Positions 42,355-50,276 of a stretch of DNA of 64,000 nt are shown one piece after another. The DNA comes from Lewinellaceae bacterium. GTDB taxonomy: Bacteria > Bacteroidota > Bacteroidia > Chitinophagales > Saprospiraceae. The notes under the pieces are model-generated. The model was not told the origin of the DNA, did not search any database, and worked only from the letters and a program-made list of their open reading frames with translations. Where the stretch lies: assembly GCA_020636005.1 (NCBI GenBank), contig JACJYR010000002.1, positions 186,001 through 250,000 of the forward strand. The letters are read 5' to 3'. A program made the translations under genes and the position numbers. Within the stretch, counting starts at the first letter, position 1, and each line of letters starts with the position of its first letter.

Positions 42355-45300
42355 TGAAAGCAATTAGTACCCCTTTTTTTGTTATCGCCACTATCCTCGG
42401 CCTCGGAAAATTAAATGGACAAATTTGTACTGTACAAGGGCCATATTGCGAGGGCAATAATTTGACGGTCCAAACTCCAACACCAGGCTGCGATACACCC
42501 GTTACATTTACCTGGACTGGCCCCTCGTGCTCTCCTTTGCCTTGCACTACTTCAACAATCATGAATGTAATGGCAGGCGAGTATAATGTAACAGTAACCA
42601 GTCAAGGAACTATTGAATGTTGCACGTTGACCCAAATTATGGTAGAACCGAAACCTTCGGTTTCTATCACCAGTTCGAATGCTAATATGTGTGTAGGGGA
42701 CACAAGAGCCCTGGTCGGCAGCCCAACTGGAGGCACTTTCTCAGTAGTTTCAGGGCCAGGGATGATTAATGGAAATGTTTTGACCGCTACAAACGCAAGT
42801 CAAATACAAATAAAATACACTTACGCCAATACGGCAGGGTGCTCCGATAGTGTAACCCAAAATATAGATGTGGTAGCTCCTCCTTCTATTTCATTGACAT
42901 CAGGATCCAGCACCCAGTCAAAATGTTTGGGAAATCCTATTGATGCCTTTTCATATACAATCACAAATGCAACTGGGGCAAATGTTAGCGGTCTTCCAAC
43001 CAATGTATTCGGTAATTTTAACAATGGCATCTATACGATATCAGGAACGCCTATGCAATCAGGTACTTTTAATTTTACGGTTACCGTAGCGGGGGCAACT
43101 GCCCCTTGTACTTCAGCCCCACAGGCCACTGGCACCCTTACTATAAGCCCCCCTCCTTCCATCACCTTATCTTCCGGCACAGGAACCAATACCCAGACCA
43201 GATGTGTAAATACTCCGATTACCGCCATTACCTTTACAATTGCAAATGCTACGGGCGCTGCGTTGACCTCAGGCAGTTTTCCGAATGGTGTATCTGGTGT
43301 ATATAACAACGGTACTTTCACCATCTCGGGAACGCCCAGCCAATCAGGAACTTTCAATTATACAATCACCACTTCCGGGGGGGGAGTTCCTCCGTGTTCA
43401 AATGCAACTATAGGAGGGACTCTTACAGTCATCGCACAACCCACTATCAACTTGAGCTCAGGTTCTAGCACAAACACCCAAACCAAGTGCCTGTCGGAGG
43501 CCATTACAAACATCACCTATTCCATTGGTGGTGGGGCAAACAACGCAAGTGTAACTGGCTTGCCAAATAATGTGTCGGGCTCGTATAATAACGGGGTTTT
43601 TACCATCTCCGGCACACCTGACCAAGGTGGTGTCTTCAATTACACAGTTATTACTTCAGGGGGTTCTCCCTGCAGCGCTGTGACGGCTACGGGCACTATC
43701 ACAGTAAACGACGTGGCAGCTGGCTCACTCAACGAGCCTGCTGCCGTTTGTGCCAACGCCGATCCCCCACCCATCACAGAATCTTCTGCAGCTTCAGGTT
43801 TAGGAATGGTTACCTATAGATGGCAGAGCAACACTAGCGGCTGTACAGGAACATTTAACGATATTGTGGGTGTGGAAGCAGCCGAGTCAAGCTACGATCC
43901 TCCAGCCAACCCCTCACAGACAACCTACTTTAGAAGAAGAGTTACCTATCTGCTTAATGGCGTGACCTGCACAAAATTTTCCAACTGTGTTACAATGACG
44001 GTAAAGCCCGTCCCAGTTATGAATACAATTGATGACATCGGGGCCTGCTCGGGAGATCCCATCGGCCCCATCAATTTCAGCAGTACACCTTCTGATCCAA
44101 CGACTGAATATAAATGGACCAATTCCAATATCAGCATTGGCCTGCCAGTCATGATGGGGACAGGCAACATAGGCCTTTTCAATGCGCCCAATGTCAGCAT
44201 GGTTCAGACGGCTATGATAACAGTTACCCCCACCTTAGCGGGATGCACTGGGAATTCTACTTCATTTACCATTACAGTAGCAACGGCCCCATCGTTCAGC
44301 GATATATCGAACGTTTCAGGATGTTCCGGCGAAGTAAAACAAGTGAACATCACCGGTACCCAAAACGCCACGGTACAGTTTTTCTATGATGGGCAGAACT
44401 ATACTACTACCCTTGACAATAATGGGCAGGGCGCAATAGACATAAATCTTCCCATCGTTACCTCCCCACAAAATGTGAATGTGACGGCCACTATAGAACT
44501 GGGCTGTTCAGGCCTCACAAAGATCTTTTCCGTGACGACCAACCCAAGGCCTGGAGGGATAACGGTTGTCGAGTCATCCGGCAACGGAACTGGAGATGGA
44601 ACCATCTGCCAAGGCTCCGCCGTTACGCTGAACGTGTTCGACGGCACCTCCTGTAATTGGACCAGTGATAATGGTGAGCCAACCCCTTCTGCCTGCAACG
44701 CCAGCAACATCTTCCCATCCGCAACTACAACCTACTCTGTAACAGCTACGAACTCTCTCGGATGTACCAGTACGGACACAGAACAGATAACCGTCATTCC
44801 AGAACCCCAATTTCAGATATTGGTGGAAAACCCATGTATTGGCCAAAACCTCATCTTGAAATCAAGTGACAACACCTTCCAGAGTTATATCTGGAAAAGG
44901 GACGGCGTTCAAGTGCACGTGGGATCCCAGTATACTGTCAACAATGCAACTGCCGCTGCATCGGGCGCTTATTCACTACAGGTGAAAGACAACCAAGGTT
45001 GTACATGGACGGTCGAAAAAACCGTGTTTGTAGCCCCAATCCCCTCCCCACAATTGTCAGCCGCCATTGCAGAAGCATGTATCAACCAGCAAAACTTGTA
45101 CAGGGTGACCAATCCGACTTCCCAACAGGATAGCCGCTTCCAGTGGAAAATCACCCCTTCTATCAGCAATAGCAGTGTAGAACAAATGGGCGAATTATTG
45201 TGGGTTCATTGGAAATCTCCTGGCCAATACACGATTGAAGTAACAGAGGTGCTTGGCGACGACTTTGACTCCCCATGCCGCGGCGTGGCTACCCTCAATG

Positions 45301-45848
45301 TAACAGTGAGCAATGAAATGGCCCGCGACACAGCCCCTATTTTTCAATATGCATTTAATAACCTACACATCGTTAAGGATGCGGAGGCGACCTGCTATCA
45401 ATGGGGATACTACGATACGCTATCTTATGAATTGAAAGATGAAGATCAGGAAAAGTTTCAGGCTTACCCAGTAGGCGCTGCTTTCCAGTCAAACAGAATA
45501 TATTGGGTGAAAACCTGGGGAGGTGATTGCAACGGTTGTGCAACCCTCTCCTTCCGCACCTACCAAGGCACCACCCCGCCACCCACCGAACCCGCCAAAT
45601 TCCTCCTCTACCCCAACCCCAACAAGGGCACCTTCAAACTGGAAATAACCGACCTGCCCGAAAGGGCATACACCCTCGTCATCTCCGACGTCTGGGGTAG
45701 GGAGTTAATGCGATCTTCCATTGCTACGAACAACGGGGCCATTGACAAAACCATAGAAATGGTGGGCTTGGCCAACGGCTTTTACAGGTTGCTGCTGATC
45801 GGCGACAAGACCATTTACCGGGCGAAGTCGTTTGCCGTCATCCAATAA
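42354..45848 (+). CDS. T9SS-sorted Ig-like repeat surface protein coupled to tssP
   Basis: A 1164-residue secreted protein. It has a signal peptide (MKAISTPFFVIATILGLGKLNG) and then beta-rich domains. Three tandem repeats of about 90 residues occupy about 178-455; each opens with L(T/S)SG(S/T) and contains (T/Q)(S/T)K/RCxxxxI, NNGxxTISGTP and QSGTFNxT or GGVFNYT. Further PKD/Ig-like domains follow to about residue 1000. A T9SS type A sorting domain ends it (FLLYPNPNKGTFKLEITDLP, LVISDVWGRELM, ANGFYRLLL). It overlaps tssP by one base. The first four fifths are AT-richer than the last 300 bp, which match the GC-rich neighbours. It should sit on the cell surface; a link to T6SS is suggested only by position. 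Confidence 0.85.
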   Translation: MKAISTPFFVIATILGLGKLNGQICTVQGPYCEGNNLTVQTPTPGCDTPVTFTWTGPSCSPLPCTTSTIMNVMAGEYNVTVTSQGTIECCTLTQIMVEPKPSVSITSSNANMCVGDTRALVGSPTGGTFSVVSGPGMINGNVLTATNASQIQIKYTYANTAGCSDSVTQNIDVVAPPSISLTSGSSTQSKCLGNPIDAFSYTITNATGANVSGLPTNVFGNFNNGIYTISGTPMQSGTFNFTVTVAGATAPCTSAPQATGTLTISPPPSITLSSGTGTNTQTRCVNTPITAITFTIANATGAALTSGSFPNGVSGVYNNGTFTISGTPSQSGTFNYTITTSGGGVPPCSNATIGGTLTVIAQPTINLSSGSSTNTQTKCLSEAITNITYSIGGGANNASVTGLPNNVSGSYNNGVFTISGTPDQGGVFNYTVITSGGSPCSAVTATGTITVNDVAAGSLNEPAAVCANADPPPITESSAASGLGMVTYRWQSNTSGCTGTFNDIVGVEAAESSYDPPANPSQTTYFRRRVTYLLNGVTCTKFSNCVTMTVKPVPVMNTIDDIGACSGDPIGPINFSSTPSDPTTEYKWTNSNISIGLPVMMGTGNIGLFNAPNVSMVQTAMITVTPTLAGCTGNSTSFTITVATAPSFSDISNVSGCSGEVKQVNITGTQNATVQFFYDGQNYTTTLDNNGQGAIDINLPIVTSPQNVNVTATIELGCSGLTKIFSVTTNPRPGGITVVESSGNGTGDGTICQGSAVTLNVFDGTSCNWTSDNGEPTPSACNASNIFPSATTTYSVTATNSLGCTSTDTEQITVIPEPQFQILVENPCIGQNLILKSSDNTFQSYIWKRDGVQVHVGSQYTVNNATAAASGAYSLQVKDNQGCTWTVEKTVFVAPIPSPQLSAAIAEACINQQNLYRVTNPTSQQDSRFQWKITPSISNSSVEQMGELLWVHWKSPGQYTIEVTEVLGDDFDSPCRGVATLNVTVSNEMARDTAPIFQYAFNNLHIVKDAEATCYQWGYYDTLSYELKDEDQEKFQAYPVGAAFQSNRIYWVKTWGGDCNGCATLSFRTYQGTTPPPTEPAKFLLYPNPNKGTFKLEITDLPERAYTLVISDVWGRELMRSSIATNNGAIDKTIEMVGLANGFYRLLLIGDKTIYRAKSFAVIQ

Positions 45849-45889
45849 GCCATCCCGTCAAACCCATTTCATCAAAAAAACTGAATGCC

Positions 45890-47401
45890 ATGCAAACAAT
45901 GTTAAAATATTTCCTCCTGGTCTTTATCCCGTTCGTTTCACTGCCCCTGGCGGCCCAGACCATCAAGCTAAAGACCGAAGGCTCGCCGAAGTATCCACCG
46001 TTTTCCGCGCTACCTTATGAGCAGCGGCAGCAGGTGCTGGCCACCGTGGAGGCGCACCTCAACGAATATGCACTGGCCGCCCCGATGTTTGACGACCGGC
46101 AAAAAAAAGTCACCAGCGAAAAAGTCACCGAGTTCCAGGCGCTGTTCAACCCCAACGCCATGATGGTGAAGGATTACGAGGAGAACATACAGGGCGAACT
46201 GGTAACACTCAGGGACTATACGAGTGGCGTCTTCAACCGCCTCGACCGGCAGGGGGTACAGGTAAAGTTGGGGAATGCCACCCTGTTGGAAATCATTGAC
46301 GACCAACTCGGCTTCTGGGTGGTGGTGGTGAAAGTGGACAAGCTGATCTACAACTATGTCACCGAAAAACAGGAGGTGAAGATAAACGCCGGTGGCCGGT
46401 TCCTGGAGCAGGAATTCCGCTTCGACGTGCCGAAGAACGACCTTAACAGGGCCCGCATCGCCCGCATCGCCCGCATCTGCCGGGGCAAGGAATGCGACGT
46501 GGCCGGCGACTACGCCCGCTACATGGGCCTTTCCATCGGCTCCTACCTGCCCTTCGTCAGCACGAGCTATTCGGATTTTTGGCAAACGACCGCCAACCCC
46601 GACAACCTGGACGTCAAGGGCGAAGTCAGCTTTTTTGCAGGCTTTGATTTTTTGACCAACAAGCTCAGCCCCAAGGCTTCCGTCGGGAAAAACCTGTTTG
46701 TGACGGCCGGGCTGCATTTCGACTACAAGCGGTTCAGTTCTACATTGACAGGCTACAATATCCCTGCTTTTGACACCCTCAGCGATGTGTCTAATCAAGT
46801 GGCCAATGGAGAAAAGTTGGATTTCTTGCGTGACCCCAGCAACACAACAGTCGAAGAAAAACTGAACGTTGCTTTCCTGAAAATACCCTTGGGTGTGGGC
46901 ATTAGAATGATGAAAAAACGGAAGGCGGAGTTTTTGCTGAACTTCAAACTCGTGCCCGCATTTTTTATCACAAACTCTTCGGGAAGCCTGACTGGATACG
47001 GTAGGTACGACGCACTGCTCCCAGAAGCCGATTGGCGTTTTTTGGAAGAGGGGGCTGCCAACACAGCAGATCAGGCCTACATCCCATTAAGGGTTGGAGA
47101 TTCCCTCAGCATTAACGAAACTCCCAGCCCCGATTTCAAGGGCTTTTCCATCTCGGCTGAACTCTCCCCTACCCTTTATATCCACCTCTCAGAAAACAAC
47201 CCCAACTGGTCGCTGCTCATCGGGCTCGACCTCAACTACAACCTGGGGTCTTTCGTACAGTTTGATGAAACCAATGCGTACCTCCTCCGCTACAACGATG
47301 AATACGACAAGAGCCTGGCCCAGCACTACCTCAAGGGCATGTCCAATTTTTCTGCGGGGTTCCGGATTGGCCTCCACCACCACCTGACAACCAAACCGTA
47401 A
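45890..47401 (+). CDS. Putative outer-membrane beta-barrel protein in the tss locus
   Basis: The 503-residue protein has a signal peptide (MLKYFLLVFIPFVSLPLAAQ), an N-terminal soluble domain (about 25-215) and a C-terminal part rich in amphipathic strands with alternating pattern and aromatic ends (SVGKNLFVTAGLHFDYKRFS, FSISAELSPTLYIHLSE, WSLLIGLDLNYNLGSFVQF, SNFSAGFRIGLHHHL). That suggests an outer-membrane barrel. No family is recognised. A triplicated RIA motif (RIARIARIC) comes from a short tandem DNA repeat near 46457. It lies between the T9SS-sorted gene and the first tssR on the same strand, so it may be an envelope partner of the secretion machine. Confidence 0.65.
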   Translation: MQTMLKYFLLVFIPFVSLPLAAQTIKLKTEGSPKYPPFSALPYEQRQQVLATVEAHLNEYALAAPMFDDRQKKVTSEKVTEFQALFNPNAMMVKDYEENIQGELVTLRDYTSGVFNRLDRQGVQVKLGNATLLEIIDDQLGFWVVVVKVDKLIYNYVTEKQEVKINAGGRFLEQEFRFDVPKNDLNRARIARIARICRGKECDVAGDYARYMGLSIGSYLPFVSTSYSDFWQTTANPDNLDVKGEVSFFAGFDFLTNKLSPKASVGKNLFVTAGLHFDYKRFSSTLTGYNIPAFDTLSDVSNQVANGEKLDFLRDPSNTTVEEKLNVAFLKIPLGVGIRMMKKRKAEFLLNFKLVPAFFITNSSGSLTGYGRYDALLPEADWRFLEEGAANTADQAYIPLRVGDSLSINETPSPDFKGFSISAELSPTLYIHLSENNPNWSLLIGLDLNYNLGSFVQFDETNAYLLRYNDEYDKSLAQHYLKGMSNFSAGFRIGLHHHLTTKP

Positions 47402-47462
47402 TTTTATAATAAGCCGTTGCCATATTGAATTCAACTGAAATAATTCAAACCTGCAAAGAACA

Positions 47463-50075
47463 ATGAAAAATATTCCAGCTTATTCCTTTCTGTTATTCCT
47501 CCTGCTTCCGGTTGGCTTGCAGGCCCAGAAAAAAATATTGGGCAAGCCCGACATTTATGTTGCGCCGGTTGACTATTTCGACGAGCCTTCCAAGTACCAG
47601 GCCTTTCTCCAAAACACTTCAACCAAGAGCAAGGACGATGGGTGGATGGTCGTCTCCGACCGGGACGACAACCAGGTATTCGACAAGCCCAACGGCACGC
47701 CCATTGGTACCGTCGGCTTCCGGGAGTATTTTTTTGTCACGGACGAGAAAGACGATTGGGTAGAAATCATTGATGCTACCGTGGACGAACTCAAGGTGGT
47801 AAACCTGAAACGCAAGGTTGGATGGTTGCCTAAAACGAACCTCTTACTCTGGAATTCCGGCCTCGTGGGGCAATCCACCCATATCCACAAAAAGGTGCTT
47901 TTGTTGAACCGTGCCGACGATATCCAAAACGTCATTAAATACCCCGACAAAAACCTGGTCAAGATATTCAGGGGGCCAAACACGGACAAGAAAGAACCCG
48001 ACCGGCGCATTTTCGATTTTTATTTCATCCTGAAAAAAGATCCGGACAGGGGCATGCTCCTCCTGAGCCAGGAGGCCATTATCAGCCCCTTTACGCTGGA
48101 CAAAATAATTGGCTGGGTATCTGCCCGGCGCTGCGATCCCTGGGATACCCGCATTTGCCTGGAGCCCAATTTTGACGAAGCAGCCTATAACGAGCGGAGG
48201 GAAAACAAGAAAGTGAGGATGCGGGCCTTTAAAACAGAGGCCGGTGCCCGGCAATTTTCTGAAGGCTCAGGTGGCGACAACGAAATCTTCTGGGAAGACG
48301 ACCCGGTCATTATCAGAAAGGAAAAAATGGCGCAGTCCAACCCCCGGCGCTTCAAAGGCTCTGTGGTGCGTTTCCCCATGATCAACGTCTCCAGTTCGGG
48401 CCTCGACAATTTTGAATACTATCAAAGCGGGGTCATCGGCAGCATCAAAATCAAAAAAGACGGCACCTCCACCAAATTCGAATCGGAAATTGCAGAAGCT
48501 GATTATGCCAAGTTCCAGGACTACCTGATCGACCTGGAACGTAAGGCCAAAAAAGTAAACGTCTTTTTTGTGGTGGAAGGCACCGACAGCATGTATGCCT
48601 ACCGGCAGCAGGTAGTGCAGGCCTTAAAAACCATCAACACGCAGGTCGTCAGCAACGTGCCGGATGTCAGCTATGGCGCACTCGTTTACCGGGACCTGCC
48701 GGAAGAGTCAGTATCGGTTGGTGGACAAAAAGTAAACCGGCTCACAGAATATGTCTCCCTCACCCAGGATTTTGACAAGGTGGTCAATTTCCTGAATAAG
48801 GTGGAATACAAAAACATAGCAGACCGTGATCCATATACTGCATTGTTCTATGGGCTAAGCCAGGCACTCACGGTCGGAGGCTTCCGGCCAGACGAACTGA
48901 ACGTTATTATCCTGGTCGGTTGCTATGGTGATTTCCGCATAGACAGCGACCGCAAGACCGCTGCGGTGGGCCACCCGGCCCTGATGGAAAACATAGATCC
49001 CATCGTGGAAAGCCTTAGCAAGATAAACGCCCACTTTTACTCGGTACAGGTGAGGAACGACGGGACTACAGCGGCCCGCTCCTTTGCCAATGTGAGCAGG
49101 CATTTTATGCTGGAAAGCGCCAAATTTGCCTACAACAGGCAATATGGCAACCGCCGGAATCCCGAGACGCAGGAACTACTTTCAAAGCTCCAGAAAGATT
49201 ACAACATCAACGTGCAGGAACCGACCATGGCCGAAATCAATGAAATGGACAACATCAGCCTGATCGGCGGCCGCATCCCGGGCAGGTTGATCAAGGCACC
49301 CTTCGGCAAGAACATGGAGATCAGCCAGTTGGCAACCATTATGACCAGCGATGTGGACGAGTCACTTGAATTTGTCCGGACTTTGAAATCCGTCGTTTCA
49401 AAAATATACGTGGAGGGTGCCGCTGCCTCCGACGTGAATAACGTAGAGTCCGAGCTAAAAGTGGATGCCGGGCGCTTTGCCCCGGCCCTGGCCGAGTTCC
49501 TCAACCAAATGTTGAAAGACGACGAAATTGCCAAAAATGACCTGTACAATTCTTTTGATGAAAAATACAAGCTCTATACCGAAGTGACCATTCCCCGGTT
49601 CATCCAGGGAGCCACCCACCCCACCGTCTCCTATGTGCTCTTCATGCCCGAAACCGACCTGGTGGAGTATGTCCGCACTATCCAGCGTTGCCTGATCGAC
49701 TATATTGGCTCGTATGACAAAAAGCGCCAATCGCTGTTCGAGGTGTACCGGGAACTCGTCAACCAGTTTACAGGAGAGGGCGCTTACCTGCGGAACAAAA
49801 AACCGGAAGACCTCACCCGATCTGACCTGCTGAGGCTGATGCAGGGGGTGTACAACCAGGGCCTCCGGATAGATGTGGAAGAAGACATCCGCATCGGCGA
49901 TATCCGGGATGAAAAGAAAGTATCGAACGAGGAGGTGGACAACCTGATGCAACGGTTCAAAGACATCGAAAGCCGCCTCAACAACATTCTCCGTTCGGCC
50001 GATACTTATGAGTTCTGTTATACTACCGACGAAAACAACCGGTATTACTGGATCCCTATCGGGGATGTTTTTTGA
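47463..50075 (+). CDS. tssR: T6SS-iii protein TssR, first copy
   Basis: TssR is a large exported T6SS-iii protein of the trans-envelope complex. The 870-residue product has a signal peptide (MKNIPAYSFLLFLLLPVGLQAQ), an SH3-like N-terminal region (about 60-125, DNQVFDKPNGTPIGTVGFRE, VKRKVGWLPKTNLLLW-like), a middle domain, and a von Willebrand factor A domain from about 363 (VNVFFVVEGTDSMYAYRQQ). The VWA metal site is altered: the usual DxSxS reads E-G-T-D-S. The C-terminal half is mostly helical. It is clearly homologous end to end with the next gene. The gap after it holds repeat A copy 2. Confidence 0.87.
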   Translation: MKNIPAYSFLLFLLLPVGLQAQKKILGKPDIYVAPVDYFDEPSKYQAFLQNTSTKSKDDGWMVVSDRDDNQVFDKPNGTPIGTVGFREYFFVTDEKDDWVEIIDATVDELKVVNLKRKVGWLPKTNLLLWNSGLVGQSTHIHKKVLLLNRADDIQNVIKYPDKNLVKIFRGPNTDKKEPDRRIFDFYFILKKDPDRGMLLLSQEAIISPFTLDKIIGWVSARRCDPWDTRICLEPNFDEAAYNERRENKKVRMRAFKTEAGARQFSEGSGGDNEIFWEDDPVIIRKEKMAQSNPRRFKGSVVRFPMINVSSSGLDNFEYYQSGVIGSIKIKKDGTSTKFESEIAEADYAKFQDYLIDLERKAKKVNVFFVVEGTDSMYAYRQQVVQALKTINTQVVSNVPDVSYGALVYRDLPEESVSVGGQKVNRLTEYVSLTQDFDKVVNFLNKVEYKNIADRDPYTALFYGLSQALTVGGFRPDELNVIILVGCYGDFRIDSDRKTAAVGHPALMENIDPIVESLSKINAHFYSVQVRNDGTTAARSFANVSRHFMLESAKFAYNRQYGNRRNPETQELLSKLQKDYNINVQEPTMAEINEMDNISLIGGRIPGRLIKAPFGKNMEISQLATIMTSDVDESLEFVRTLKSVVSKIYVEGAAASDVNNVESELKVDAGRFAPALAEFLNQMLKDDEIAKNDLYNSFDEKYKLYTEVTIPRFIQGATHPTVSYVLFMPETDLVEYVRTIQRCLIDYIGSYDKKRQSLFEVYRELVNQFTGEGAYLRNKKPEDLTRSDLLRLMQGVYNQGLRIDVEEDIRIGDIRDEKKVSNEEVDNLMQRFKDIESRLNNILRSADTYEFCYTTDENNRYYWIPIGDVF

Positions 50076-50077
50076 GC

Positions 50078-50181
50078 TAAGGATCGAAGGAAAAATAAAA
50101 TGACTATTTTATTTAAAAAACCCCTCCATTGCTGGGTTTTCAAAATCAAGATGGTGAGGTTATTTTTTCATCGTTACTAAA
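50078..50181 (+). repeat. Dispersed intergenic repeat A, copy 2
   Basis: This is the partner of 5247-5362. The outer blocks are nearly identical, but the hairpin here uses different bases: AAATAAAAT and ATTTTATTT around a GACT loop. The pairing is kept while the sequence changes, as expected for a structured RNA or terminator. It begins 2 bp after the stop of the first tssR copy. Confidence 0.8.
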
Positions 50182-50199
50182 AGAAAAATTCCGACCCAA

Positions 50200-50228
50200 G
50201 GCCGGGTGGTTCCCAATGCCACCCGGCC
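50200..50228 (+). promoter_or_regulatory. GC-rich hairpin in the leader of the second tssR
   Basis: GGCCGGGTGG (50200-50209) and CCACCCGGCC (50219-50228) pair perfectly over 10 bp with a 9-base loop, 48 bp before the GTG start of the second tssR. No T run follows. It may modulate expression of the second copy relative to the first. Confidence 0.55.
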
Positions 50229-50276
50229 AGTCGAAAAATCCCAATCCAGACCCACCACCAAACCCATCCTTCAACA

